51,960 nt of DNA from an uncultured beta proteobacterium (GTDB taxonomy: Bacteria > Pseudomonadota > Gammaproteobacteria > Burkholderiales > Burkholderiaceae): the NCBI GenBank assembly GCA_903867305.1, contig CAIPQU010000164.1, positions 1 through 51,960 on the forward strand, read 5' to 3'. Positions 1-8,063 of the stretch are shown one piece after another. A model generated the notes under the pieces. The model was not told where the DNA came from. It worked only from the letters and a program-made list of their open reading frames with translations, and ran no database searches. Position 1 is the stretch's first letter. The number at the start of each line of letters is the position of its first letter. The translations under genes and the position numbers were made by a program.

Positions 1-77
1 ACAGGGACATCAATGGCGCTCTCAATATTCTTGCGTTCGGACATGAACGTCTAGCGGTAGGAATCCCCGTCCTTTAG
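1..77 (+). CDS. tnpB: TnpB/OrfB of an IS200/IS605-family element, C-terminal 25 residues (partial)
   Basis: Reading from base 3, the window opens inside a frame that gives RDINGALNILAFGHERLAVG and ends IPVL-stop at 75-77. This D-x-N-x-A-x-N-I-L tail followed by a short Leu/Val-rich end is typical of the C-terminus of TnpB/OrfB proteins of IS200/IS605-type elements (RNA-guided nucleases of the transposon). The RuvC-like core lies upstream, outside the window. The stop codon sits in the loop of the element's right-end hairpin, which is normal for these elements, where the 3' end of the gene and the right end overlap and also produce the omega (reRNA) guide scaffold. Whether the full gene is intact cannot be judged here. 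Confidence 0.8.
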   Translation, partial: RDINGALNILAFGHERLAVGIPVL

Positions 78-94
78 GGCGGGGAGGATGTCAA
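62..94 (+). mobile_element. right end of an IS200/IS605-type element (hairpin and terminal TCAA)
   Basis: Bases 65-84 form a stem (CCCCGTCC and GGGCGGGG, one G-T wobble, loop TTTA) followed by AGGATGTCAA ending at 94. This is the widespread right-end pattern of IS605/IS1341-like elements, where the hairpin is recognised by the Y1 transposase and the cut falls after the terminal TCAA. The TnpB stop codon lies in the loop. A related but fully symmetrical copy is found at 17261-17300. In intact systems this region is also the 3' part of the omega RNA. Confidence 0.7.
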
Positions 95-109
95 ATATCC
101 GATTCATTT

Positions 110-1402
110 TTATTTAAACCCTAAGGCTGCAGGAGCCCAAGTACTTAACCCAGGAATAAAAGTAATCATGCATAAAATAATGGTATGCGCTAACAAAAAT
201 GGCTTTAATTCTCGTGTTAATTCCGATAAAGAAACTTTTGCCACATTGGAAGTCACAAATAATAATCCTCCCACTGGCGGTGTAATCATTCCCAAGGTAA
301 GGTTATAAATAACAATCATCGCAAAATGAATCGGATCAATGCCTAGCTTGGCTGCCACTGGAGCTAGGATCGGAACCAACACCATGACACCGGGCAATGG
401 TTCAATAAAGATTCCAAAAATTAATAAGAAGATATTGATTAATATTAAAAAGGTGAATACTGAAAAATGTTGAGCCGCCATCCAATCTGCCATACGAATC
501 GGTAAGCCATCAACCGTTAAAACCCAAGCAAATGCATTGGAGACGCCAATAATAATCAGGACAGATGCTGTCATCAATGCTGAGCGCGATAGGATATCTG
601 GTAAAGCATCCCAATGCAGCGTTCGGTAAATCCATTTACCACAAATAAAGGCATAGAATACTGCGACCACCGAAGCCTCTGTTGGGGTAAACCAACCCGC
701 CCGCATACCTCCCAAAATAATGACGGGTAATAGCAATGCCGGAATAGCTTTCCATGAATTTTCTAGTTTTTGTTGCCAAGTCAGAATATCATCCACGCCA
801 CGGTAATTTCGCTTTGTGGATACATACCAATTCACCACCGCCATACCAATAGCAATCAAAATTCCAGGAATGAATCCTGCAACAAACAAAGAGCCTACCG
901 AGACTTTATCATCTTGCAGTGCATAAATAATCATGATGATAGATGGTGGAATAATTGGCCCCACAATAGCCGTCGATGCAGTCAATGCAGCCGCATAAGA
1001 CTTAGAATAGCCAGCCTTATCCATCATCTTGATCATCATAGATCCAGGTCCCGCGGCGTCCGCAAGTGCAGATCCTGATATGCCTGAAAAGAATGTCAGG
1101 GATGCAATATTGGTGTATCCAAGACCACCGCGCCGATGTCCTACAAATTGTTCAGCAAACTTTAATAAGACTATTGTGAGTGAACCACCACTCATCAGTT
1201 CTGCCGCTAAAATAAAAAACGGTACAGCCATTAATGGAAAGCTATCAACGCCTTCATAGGTTTGTTTTAAAACGGCTAATAATGGATAATCCGAAGCCAA
1301 CAATACTGCTGTAAGAGTGGCTATCGCTAAAGAAAATGCAACGGGAATACCAAGCGCCAAAAAGAAACAACAACTCAACAGAAGAACGAGACTCATACTC
1401 AT
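110..1402 (-). CDS. dctM: TRAP transporter large permease (DctM)
   Basis: A 430-residue inner-membrane protein, the usual length for DctM, which carries the sodium-coupled transport pathway of tripartite ATP-independent periplasmic transporters. Hydrophobic segments run along the whole length. The family hallmark near residues 105-125, FFSGISGSALADAAGPGSMM, and the following GPIIPPSIIM are clear. Its ATG overlaps the stop of dctQ by four bases (ATGA), so the two permease genes are translationally coupled. The substrate is not visible from sequence; TRAP systems take organic acids (C4-dicarboxylates, sugar acids, keto acids, ectoine and others), and the nearby hydroxyacid dehydrogenase suggests a carboxylate. 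The gene ends about 15 bases from the IS605-type right end, so the element is inserted just downstream of the operon. Confidence 0.93.
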   Translation of the reverse strand: MSMSLVLLLSCCFFLALGIPVAFSLAIATLTAVLLASDYPLLAVLKQTYEGVDSFPLMAVPFFILAAELMSGGSLTIVLLKFAEQFVGHRRGGLGYTNIASLTFFSGISGSALADAAGPGSMMIKMMDKAGYSKSYAAALTASTAIVGPIIPPSIIMIIYALQDDKVSVGSLFVAGFIPGILIAIGMAVVNWYVSTKRNYRGVDDILTWQQKLENSWKAIPALLLPVIILGGMRAGWFTPTEASVVAVFYAFICGKWIYRTLHWDALPDILSRSALMTASVLIIIGVSNAFAWVLTVDGLPIRMADWMAAQHFSVFTFLILINIFLLIFGIFIEPLPGVMVLVPILAPVAAKLGIDPIHFAMIVIYNLTLGMITPPVGGLLFVTSNVAKVSLSELTRELKPFLLAHTIILCMITFIPGLSTWAPAALGFK

Positions 1403-1914
1403 AATGAGGCACTCGCAGTTGCATCAAAATGTTCATCCGCGGCAAATTTTCGATGAAATACATAATCCCGCACAATAAACAGCCAATTGAGTAGCAAAAT
1501 AAAACCACCAATGGGAATTGAAGCATACACCCACCCCATCGAAATTTGCGTAGTTGGCGTCAGTTGATAATGAACGCGGTCGACATAAATATAGCCATAA
1601 ACCATCATAAAAATAAAAAAGGCTGATATGACAATGGCTATTAAAATTCGTAGGGTGATAGCGATTTTTCGTGGTAAAACATCTTGCAAATTTTCTACTG
1701 CAATATGACCACCATAACGCAATACCGGACCAGCGCCAATAAATGTTAACCAAACCATGAGGTAACGAGCAACTTCTTCTGCCCATTCAATGGATTGATT
1801 CGTTGTGTATCTTAAAATAACGTTGGCAAAGATAATCAATGCCATAGCAGCAAGCATCAATATCAAAGCCCATCTAGTTGAACTCATCAACAGGGCCTCA
1901 ATTTTGCGTAGCAT
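1399..1914 (-). CDS. dctQ: TRAP transporter small permease (DctQ)
   Basis: A 171-residue protein with four predicted membrane helices (about residues 14-35, 50-68, 86-110 and 126-148), the pattern of DctQ, which supports the large permease in the inner membrane. The motif around residues 40-62, IEWAEEVARYLMVWLTFIGA, matches the conserved E-E-x-x-R-Y-x-x-V-W-x-x-x-x-G core of the family. It overlaps dctM by four bases and follows dctP after a 69-base gap that contains a strong hairpin. No good Shine-Dalgarno sequence is seen before its ATG, consistent with lower output than dctP. Confidence 0.9.
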   Translation of the reverse strand: MLRKIEALLMSSTRWALILMLAAMALIIFANVILRYTTNQSIEWAEEVARYLMVWLTFIGAGPVLRYGGHIAVENLQDVLPRKIAITLRILIAIVISAFFIFMMVYGYIYVDRVHYQLTPTTQISMGWVYASIPIGGFILLLNWLFIVRDYVFHRKFAADEHFDATASASL

Positions 1915-1931
1915 ATATATTTATAAAGAAA

Positions 1932-1958
1932 ATTGGTCTTGGATTAACCAAGACCAAT
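1932..1958 (-). terminator. hairpin between dctP and dctQ, probable transcription attenuator
   Basis: An 11-bp perfect inverted repeat (1932-1942 ATTGGTCTTGG with 1948-1958 CCAAGACCAAT) has a five-base loop. On the minus strand it is followed by a T-rich tract (TTTTCTTTATAA). It lies directly after the dctP stop and before dctQ. Such hairpins in transporter operons commonly let most transcripts stop after the binding protein, giving more periplasmic receptor than membrane subunit. The opposite side is also T-rich, so it could act in both directions. Confidence 0.65.
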
Positions 1959-1983
1959 CTTTTGTCTAAAGATCATCAGAGAA

Positions 1984-2955
1984 TTATTTCACAGCCTGAA
2001 TAGCTGCGATGTTATCGGCACCAAATTCTTTCGAATAATTTGCAAATGGTCCTTTCATAGCATCCCGAAAGCTATTACCATCAACTTTAGTGACAACTTG
2101 CATACCCTCTTTTCTTAACTGCGCAACACCGTTTGCTTCATCTTCATCCACTTTTTTACGCGTCGCATCTACACTTTTTTTAGCGGCAATCATAAATATT
2201 TTTTTATCCGAATCACTCAACTTATCCCATACTCGAGGAGATGTAAGAATTAAGCCAGGTGAATACACATGGCCTGTCAGGGATAAATATTTTTGTACTT
2301 GGGAAAATTTAGCTGCCAAGATCACAGGTATCGGATTTTCTTGACCATCCACCACTCCCTGCTGTAAGGCTCCAAATACTTCCGGAAAGGCCATTGGAGT
2401 TGGCTGTATACCAAATGATCGATAACCTTCGATATGTACTTTATTTTCCATGGTACGCATTTTTAGGCCATTAGCATCAGCAACTCCTACAATAGGTCGC
2501 TTATTATTCGTCATATGACGAAAGCCATTCTCACTCCAAGCTAAAGCAACCAAGCCATGTTTCGGAAATTTGGTCAACATATCTTGACCAATTTTTCCAT
2601 CTAAAGTCTTGCGGGCATGATCATAATCTCGAAATAAGAATGGGATATCCACAATCTTCATCTCTGGTACAAAATTACCAACGGGACCAGTGGAAGTGAT
2701 CACAAAATCTTGAGTGCCTAATTGAACTGCTTCAACTTCTTCACGCTCTCCACCTAAAGCACTAGAGGGATAAATTTGGCATTTATAACGACCATTTGTG
2801 CTTTTTTCAATTTCATCACAAAATGCTACAGCACCAACATCATAGTGTGAGCCTTTGGCGAGTGCATGACCCATTTTAAAAACGGTTTGAGCCGATGTTG
2901 TACCAGCCAGTATGAGGCTTGCTATTGTAAATATAAGACGTTGAATTTTACTCAT
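1984..2955 (-). CDS. dctP: TRAP transporter periplasmic substrate-binding protein (DctP family)
   Basis: A 323-residue exported binding protein of usual length. Residues 1-22 are a Sec signal peptide ending in TTSAQ. The mature part shows DctP landmarks: FKMGHALAKGSHYDVGA at the start, the G-G-E-R-E-E-V-E-A-V-Q-L-G stretch near residue 68, FLFRDYDHA near 105, and the FRHMTNNKRPI segment near residue 145, whose arginine region binds the substrate carboxylate in the family. A Shine-Dalgarno AAGGA lies eight bases before the ATG. It is first in the operon dctP-dctQ-dctM. It delivers an organic acid to the DctQM permease; the ligand is not identifiable from sequence alone. Confidence 0.92.
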   Translation of the reverse strand: MSKIQRLIFTIASLILAGTTSAQTVFKMGHALAKGSHYDVGAVAFCDEIEKSTNGRYKCQIYPSSALGGEREEVEAVQLGTQDFVITSTGPVGNFVPEMKIVDIPFLFRDYDHARKTLDGKIGQDMLTKFPKHGLVALAWSENGFRHMTNNKRPIVGVADANGLKMRTMENKVHIEGYRSFGIQPTPMAFPEVFGALQQGVVDGQENPIPVILAAKFSQVQKYLSLTGHVYSPGLILTSPRVWDKLSDSDKKIFMIAAKKSVDATRKKVDEDEANGVAQLRKEGMQVVTKVDGNSFRDAMKGPFANYSKEFGADNIAAIQAVK

Positions 2956-3174
2956 GCTGAAGATCCTTTATAAAGATGAACGAGCTACATGGAGATAGAT
3001 AATTTCCGAATTCTATTCCAAAATGCAATCTGTCCATATTGAGATTTATACCTAGAAATAATGTCGCCTTAATCAAATAAACCTTGAAAAGGTAGTCGAT
3101 TTTGCAATGCAACAAATATTGATGACAAAAAAGTTTTCATAGAATACAGGGAATAATCGATTCAATATCGTTGA

Positions 3175-4056
3175 TTAAACCGATTTGGAGGATAAGATTT
3201 CGATCAACTTGGGTACAGGCGCATTCCATTCGCCACTTTTTACAGCATCTTCATAGGTTGAGTTCACTGCTTGAGCAACCCCAGACGAAGCTTTTAACTC
3301 TTCAACCATCCGTAAGTAATAACCTAGATCTTTATTGGCATTAGCGATGGAAAAGCGGAAGTTGGCGTCATCCCCCGATTGAATATAAGGTAAAAACCGC
3401 TGCAAAATAACGCCGCCTCCACCGCCCTTCGAGAGCACGTCCATAAGGACATTCATATCGATATCAGCTGCCTTTGCGCAGGAAATCGCTTCTGCTAATA
3501 ATGCTGAAAACCCCAAGGAGACAAAGTTGTGGATCAGCTTTAAGCGATTGCCGTAACTTACAGGACCAACATGTTCGATATTTTCAGCAAAACACTTAAA
3601 AATGGGTAAACATTTTTCAAATACTTCTTTATCACCACCAACGAGTAGATTTAAGCGGCCCTCTTCAGCCTCTTTTGGGGTTCTTGTCATTGAAGCATCC
3701 ACATAAAATGCTCCTTTTTGTTCAATGGCACTAGCGACCTTTAGGGTGGACTCTGGAATGGCCGTCGTGCAATCAATCACAAAAGTTCCTGACTGAATAT
3801 TGTCTAGTAAGCCATTTTGACTAAAGACCACTTGCTCTACCTCTGGTGTTCCAGTTATACATAGGATAACGGCATCTAAACCAATGAGTAACTGCGCAAC
3901 AGAGTCTTTCTTGTGCCCGCCAAGCGATATAACTTTTTCTTCAAATGGGCTGGGTGGAGGAGAATAAAAGCTCACTTGGTAGCCATGCTTTAATAAGTTG
4001 GCTGCTAAAGCATGGCCCATATTGCCAATACCAATGACACCAATATTTTTGATCAT
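3175..4056 (-). CDS. NAD(P)-dependent beta-hydroxyacid dehydrogenase (HIBADH family)
   Basis: A 293-residue cytoplasmic oxidoreductase of the 3-hydroxyisobutyrate/6-phosphogluconate dehydrogenase-like family. The N-terminal Rossmann motif GIGNMG is at residues 9-14. The catalytic lysine is expected at K173 in NRLKLIHNF, and the C-terminal helical domain is complete. The substrate loop is atypical: where most members have D-A-P-V-S-G-G, this protein has DASMTRTPKEAEEGRL (about 120-135), so the substrate is probably not 3-hydroxyisobutyrate. A GAGGAG ribosome site lies ten bases before the ATG. It is on the same strand as the TRAP operon but upstream of it with 219 bases between, so joint use of one imported hydroxyacid is plausible but not shown. 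Confidence 0.85.
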   Translation of the reverse strand: MIKNIGVIGIGNMGHALAANLLKHGYQVSFYSPPPSPFEEKVISLGGHKKDSVAQLLIGLDAVILCITGTPEVEQVVFSQNGLLDNIQSGTFVIDCTTAIPESTLKVASAIEQKGAFYVDASMTRTPKEAEEGRLNLLVGGDKEVFEKCLPIFKCFAENIEHVGPVSYGNRLKLIHNFVSLGFSALLAEAISCAKAADIDMNVLMDVLSKGGGGGVILQRFLPYIQSGDDANFRFSIANANKDLGYYLRMVEELKASSGVAQAVNSTYEDAVKSGEWNAPVPKLIEILSSKSV

Positions 4057-4211
4057 GGTTCTTTATCTCCTCTAATACTCTTTTATCAGTTTTGATGAAT
4101 TCTTATCTTATCATTGCATCATATTTGATGTTACCCAAAATAAGCCCCTTCAAGTTTTAGCGTTACAGGTTGATTAAGCCATCGCTTGACTGGGACTTAT
4201 AGACTATCTGA

Positions 4212-5525
4212 CTAGGGTGCAACGAGTTGTTTGAGTGCTATAGAATTTCCCATGGCTTGATAACCTACACGATTCGGATGCAAGCGATCTCCGGCTCCAC
4301 CCATCGTGCTCTCAGGAACATATTCGGGCTTCATTTGACCAGTAGATGGATCTAAAATCACCTCATCAAAATCGATGTAACTTGAAAAAATAGGTGAGGT
4401 TTTAATAAACTCATTCAAGCTCTTGCGCTTCTCATCCTGCTCTTTGAAGCCATGCGCTGCACTTGTACTTCCTAGGGCTGTTGTCACCGTGGCGCCAATA
4501 ACTTTAATACCTGCTGCTTTCATTCGTTGCACTCCATCCGTCATCGCATCGATCACTGACTGCGTACTTGCATTACCATTTTTACTAAAATCATTAATCC
4601 CCTCAAGCCATATGACGGTCGATATCCCAGACAAACTCAACACATCTCTTTCCAGTCGCATTCCAGCAGACGGTCCGCCCGGAAAAGGCTTAGTTGAGGT
4701 GTACTCCGCAGGTCCGGCGATCTGATTTCCACCGATACCAGCGTTGAGCACAACAAATTTATTTCCATAAGATTTATGTAAGCGACGCGATAATACATCA
4801 GGCCAACGATCATCGCCATTCATGGTGGAGGCGGTTCCATCAGTGATCGAATCTCCAAAACCCATGATCACTTTGGTAGATATAGGCGCTGACATATCTA
4901 CAGCGTCCAGAAAAAACCAGGATGCCGTGGCAAATGGAAAAGCTGCCTCAACTTCTTCACTTGTTTTTGAACCTGCATTAGGTGCGGTTAAATAAGATGT
5001 TGCCAAAGCTTTGGCATGCCAAGTCATGGGTCCACTGACGTTTGGGATATAAAAACTCACGGCCAAATTACGCCCTTCTAAATTGGCGCTTCCCATTTTC
5101 TTCACAAAGGGTAGATTGACAGGATCACTCCAGGCTGATTGACCTGGGGGTATGGTGATAGTTTTCTTGCCAGCAAATGTCACCGACAAATTTGTTCCCT
5201 TCACAATTTCTGCGCTTCCTAGTTGTAAGCCCACATAGACATTCTCAAAGCTAACCGCTTTCGTTCCCAAAGCATTGGAGAGCCGAATTCTGGTTCGATT
5301 TCCCCAAATATCTGGACGAACCATTAAACGCATCGATTGATTATTCGCCCCATCTTCTGGAGAAGGAAAGACCGCGCTTAAATTGGGTTGAGCTGAGGGA
5401 TTTCCGACCGGATAAGGCCCTTGAACAGAACCTACCCAAGAAGTAACCCATTTCTCATTTTCAGCAAATGTTAATTGGCTTACAGTCGAAATAAAGAGTA
5501 GGCATACTAACAAAATTTTTCGCAT
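4212..5525 (-). CDS. secreted SGNH/GDSL-family hydrolase
   Basis: A 437-residue esterase-like protein with a signal peptide (residues 1-21, ending LTFAE). An N-terminal beta-rich region (about 22-215) precedes the SGNH domain. Catalytic blocks are all present: block I GFGDSITDG with nucleophile Ser226, block II NAGIGGN near 261-267, block III GIND with Asn311, and block V DRLHP with Asp413 and His416. It probably removes acyl or acetyl groups from an extracytoplasmic ester such as a polysaccharide or a small ester. AAGGAA lies four bases before the ATG. The next gene downstream is the hydroxyacid dehydrogenase, 155 bases away, so it may supply an acid to the neighbouring dehydrogenase and TRAP system; that link is inference. 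Confidence 0.85.
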   Translation of the reverse strand: MRKILLVCLLFISTVSQLTFAENEKWVTSWVGSVQGPYPVGNPSAQPNLSAVFPSPEDGANNQSMRLMVRPDIWGNRTRIRLSNALGTKAVSFENVYVGLQLGSAEIVKGTNLSVTFAGKKTITIPPGQSAWSDPVNLPFVKKMGSANLEGRNLAVSFYIPNVSGPMTWHAKALATSYLTAPNAGSKTSEEVEAAFPFATASWFFLDAVDMSAPISTKVIMGFGDSITDGTASTMNGDDRWPDVLSRRLHKSYGNKFVVLNAGIGGNQIAGPAEYTSTKPFPGGPSAGMRLERDVLSLSGISTVIWLEGINDFSKNGNASTQSVIDAMTDGVQRMKAAGIKVIGATVTTALGSTSAAHGFKEQDEKRKSLNEFIKTSPIFSSYIDFDEVILDPSTGQMKPEYVPESTMGGAGDRLHPNRVGYQAMGNSIALKQLVAP

Positions 5526-5762
5526 ATATTTCCTTTTTCGGTGATGTTAAATATTTTTTTGTACTTGTTTGATGAAGTGCCATCTATCATTTAATTTAGA
5601 GAGGTATGCCTAACGCTCTCTTCGGTAAAAATGAATTTTCTAATTTTATTCATGATGTCATCTCCACATAGACTCTTTATTAAAAAACTATACTCTAGAA
5701 TGATTCAAGATCACCGAGATCGATGAGCCCACGTATACAAGCTCTTATCTTTCTCAACTCCT

Positions 5763-6344
5763 TCATTTCTCACAATGTTCAACACACTTGGCAATGCGTT
5801 CAAAAGCATCGACGGTAGCAATCATTACTGTATAGCTTACATGAAAGACTTTTTTCTTTGGACAGAGTCAACAACTCTCTCAATTTCTAATGGCAAGGTA
5901 TTGACACTTTCATAAGAAGTTTTTATCGCAGCCTACCCCTTTATTCTGACGATAAGCTCATTTTCAGGTAAAGCTTTTGCACAACCTTGGCTCCCAAAAA
6001 CATGACAGTCTGCGTATCTAGTGGATTCGGTGTGGTCTTGTTGATACAACTTGCGCTTGCACCATTTTCACTGGATCAGCCTAACTACCTTGCTTGTGTG
6101 CTGGCAATCATTTGTGCACATGTAAGGAGTGTGGGCGTGCTAATACGATAGCCTCCACTTCTGGGTCAAGCAGTAAATCGGCTGTTTCGGTGGAAATCTT
6201 TAATTGATGTACTTTCGCATATTGCTCAATATCTTCTGGTTCTTTCGAAACAGTGTCAATAAAGCTAATGTCTTGATGCTTACCATTCATCGAATGAAGC
6301 AATTTTTGTGCCTACCAACCTAGGCCTACAATACCTAATTTCAT
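5763..6344 (-). pseudogene. Gfo/Idh/MocA-family oxidoreductase, degraded
   Basis: The remnant starts MKLGIVGLGW, then an in-frame TAG (6312-6314) interrupts the Rossmann glycine motif. The frame continues through an NAD-fold segment (about 6108-6302, ending ARPHSLHVHK) to a TGA at 6108. A one-base shift there gives MIASTQAR. After loss of the middle of the gene, C-terminal pieces are readable in short frames: FGSQGCAKALPENELIVRI, then NTLPLEIERVVDSVQ, and finally VDAFERIAKCVEHCEK before the stop at 5763. At about 580 bases it is roughly half the normal family length. At least one nonsense codon, frameshifts and an internal deletion are seen directly. It was probably a sugar or inositol-type dehydrogenase partnered with the transport genes beside it. 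Confidence 0.75.
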
Positions 6345-6356
6345 TGTTTCACTTTT

Positions 6357-7283
6357 TTATGATTCATCTCGAAACATCTGAAAAATATTCGCTGGAATCG
6401 TTTGCTGATATTTCTCAAATACAGGTTTGACTGCGGCCTTAAAGAGCTCTCGTTCTTCATCTGTTAGATAAATAATGTCATTTTCCTGTGGATTCATTTT
6501 TTTCAATATGTACTCGTCTTCCTGGCTAGCAAGTTGCCATTGATACTCCGTAGCAAGATTTGCAGCTGAAATAAAAATTGTTTGTATTTCGTCTGACCAG
6601 CTATTGAATTGCTCAGCATTACAGATAAATGCTGCGCCTCCAAAAAAATGGCCGGATAATGTAAAGAATCGATGATATTGATGAACACCAAAATTAAAAC
6701 TATTCGTCAACGGGTTATCCTGCGCATCAAAGCGTGGTCCATCTATTTCATCGACAAATACTTTCACATCCACCGGTATCGGTTTAAATCCTACGGCTTT
6801 TAAAGATTCCACATGTACTTCACTAATTTGTGTACGAATAGTTAATCCCTGACAATCCTCGGGCCGGCGAATTGGGCGAATCTTATTCGTAATATGCCGA
6901 AAGCCGTTATCCCACACACCAAATAACTTAAATGGCGTGTTGCTAGCAAATCGATGCTGTAAATGGTGCCCAAATTCACCTCTAAAAGCGGCTTGTACTT
7001 GCGTACGATCTTTGATCAAAAATGGTAAATCTAAAATACTAATTTCGGGGATCCATTCGATAAAACGCACAGTAGAAATATAGCAGCAGGTCAATTCACC
7101 ATTTTTAACCATATCAGGCAAATCGCTAGATTTACGTCCCAAATCTAAGACATTCCCAATCAATTCGGTAGTAACTTGCTCCCCAAGTTTTTCTTGCAGG
7201 GTCTTTAAAAAATACTTAGCCGCTTGGTTATGTATGGAATTTTGGTTTTGGTATCCTCCAAACCGAATTTGTAATGATTTCAT
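6357..7283 (-). CDS. TRAP-type (DctP) binding protein without a signal peptide
   Basis: A 308-residue protein with the DctP fold: FLIKDRTQVQAAF near 88-100, the ligand-site segment DNGFRHITNKIRPI near 125-138, and QDNPLTNSFNFGVHQYHRFF near 190-210. Unlike the dctP at 1984 it has no export signal; it begins MKSLQIRFGGYQNQNSIHNQ, exactly where the mature protein should begin. An in-frame TAA lies two codons upstream of the ATG, so no longer start exists. That TAA is also the stop codon of the upstream Bug remnant. Either it is a cytoplasmic ligand-binding protein or its signal sequence was lost during decay of the surrounding cluster. It sits between two pseudogenes and has no DctQM partner next to it. 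Confidence 0.8.
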   Translation of the reverse strand: MKSLQIRFGGYQNQNSIHNQAAKYFLKTLQEKLGEQVTTELIGNVLDLGRKSSDLPDMVKNGELTCCYISTVRFIEWIPEISILDLPFLIKDRTQVQAAFRGEFGHHLQHRFASNTPFKLFGVWDNGFRHITNKIRPIRRPEDCQGLTIRTQISEVHVESLKAVGFKPIPVDVKVFVDEIDGPRFDAQDNPLTNSFNFGVHQYHRFFTLSGHFFGGAAFICNAEQFNSWSDEIQTIFISAANLATEYQWQLASQEDEYILKKMNPQENDIIYLTDEERELFKAAVKPVFEKYQQTIPANIFQMFRDES

Positions 7284-7286
7284 TTT

Positions 7287-7747
7287 TTAATCTACCTTTA
7301 TGTTTACTTCTCGAATGATTTTTTCCCAGCGCATCATATCGTCATCAATAGTTTTGGCGAGCTCATCAGGGGGTTAGGTGTAGCGTCATTGCCACTTTTG
7401 AGTAGACTTTGTTTCACTGCACTTTTATTCAATGCTTTTACCACCTCTTGATTGATCAACTGAATAATATGTTTAGGGGTATTTGCGGGTAAGGAACTAA
7501 CCCCCGTTTCAATGGCGGTAATCGATCCAGCACCAGATCGATTATCGATATATACAGGCTGTCCAAAAAAATTTGATAAGGTCGGTGTAATGAAGCGTGC
7601 CGCAATATCTGCGACGCCTCCAGGATCAGTAGTAATAATTCGAATCAGTTGGTTTGGCCACTCTTCATAAGGGAAATTCTGAGAGTTGACTTGACTAGAT
7701 AATATGGCAATTGAAAAACCTGCAAATAGCTTGAAAATATCCATCAT
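7287..7747 (-). pseudogene. Bug/TctC-family binding protein, deleted and frameshifted
   Basis: Starts MMDIFKLFAGFSIAI with a signal peptide, and the mature N-terminus shows the family block DPGGVADIAARF and later GQPVYIDNRSGAGS. Around base 7500 (residue ~82) the sequence jumps to the C-terminal region (LPANTPKHIIQLINQEV), so about 150-170 residues are missing. A second lesion near 7372, in a run of G, shifts the frame: the ORF ends at 7334, while the true C-terminus DELAKTIDDDMMRWEKIIRE continues in another frame to TAA at 7287-7289. All of this is read directly from the sequence. Confidence 0.85.
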
Positions 7748-8063
7748 GAATCAAACATGCCCACGCTTAGCAAAATGTGCGAGTGATCAAGTATGAACTT
7801 TACTTTCACGTGGGTCTCCTTGTATCTATATATTTTATGCAATACATTATGTCATCTTTGCATGTGCAAGATCTACGCCCGACTTGAGGGTCCTACGGTT
7901 GAGAACCACCAACTTCCATGGATCATCTTAGAAAAATAATATATATCTATAAGAAATACGATTTTTTTACAATTTTTAGCTAAAATTACTTTCAGATCTT
8001 TTTCTGCACTTTTATAGTGCACTTGTTTCAATGTCCAATTTGCCAACCCGATAACATTCAACT
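7748..8063. other. gene-free stretch upstream of the transglutaminase-like gene
   Basis: 316 bases between the broken Bug gene and the gene at 8064. The left part holds a possible 21-codon minus-strand frame (7744-7809, GTG start) preceded by AGGAG at 7816-7820; its TGA overlaps the start of the Bug remnant. A 62-codon minus-strand frame at 7873-8061 has no ribosome site or recognisable content. I see no convincing promoter or terminator. Confidence 0.4.

Noticed and set aside
770..1259. plus-strand frames of 76-102 codons inside dctM
   Set aside because: Shadows of the dctM coding sequence, which has clear family motifs on the other strand.
4162..4174. 13-base word GTTACAGGTTGAT shared with 28485-28497
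   Set aside because: A match of this length is expected by chance in 52 kb and nothing extends it.
7873..8061. 62-codon minus-strand frame upstream of the transglutaminase-like gene
   Set aside because: No ribosome site, no recognisable content, and it lies in an A+T-rich promoter region.
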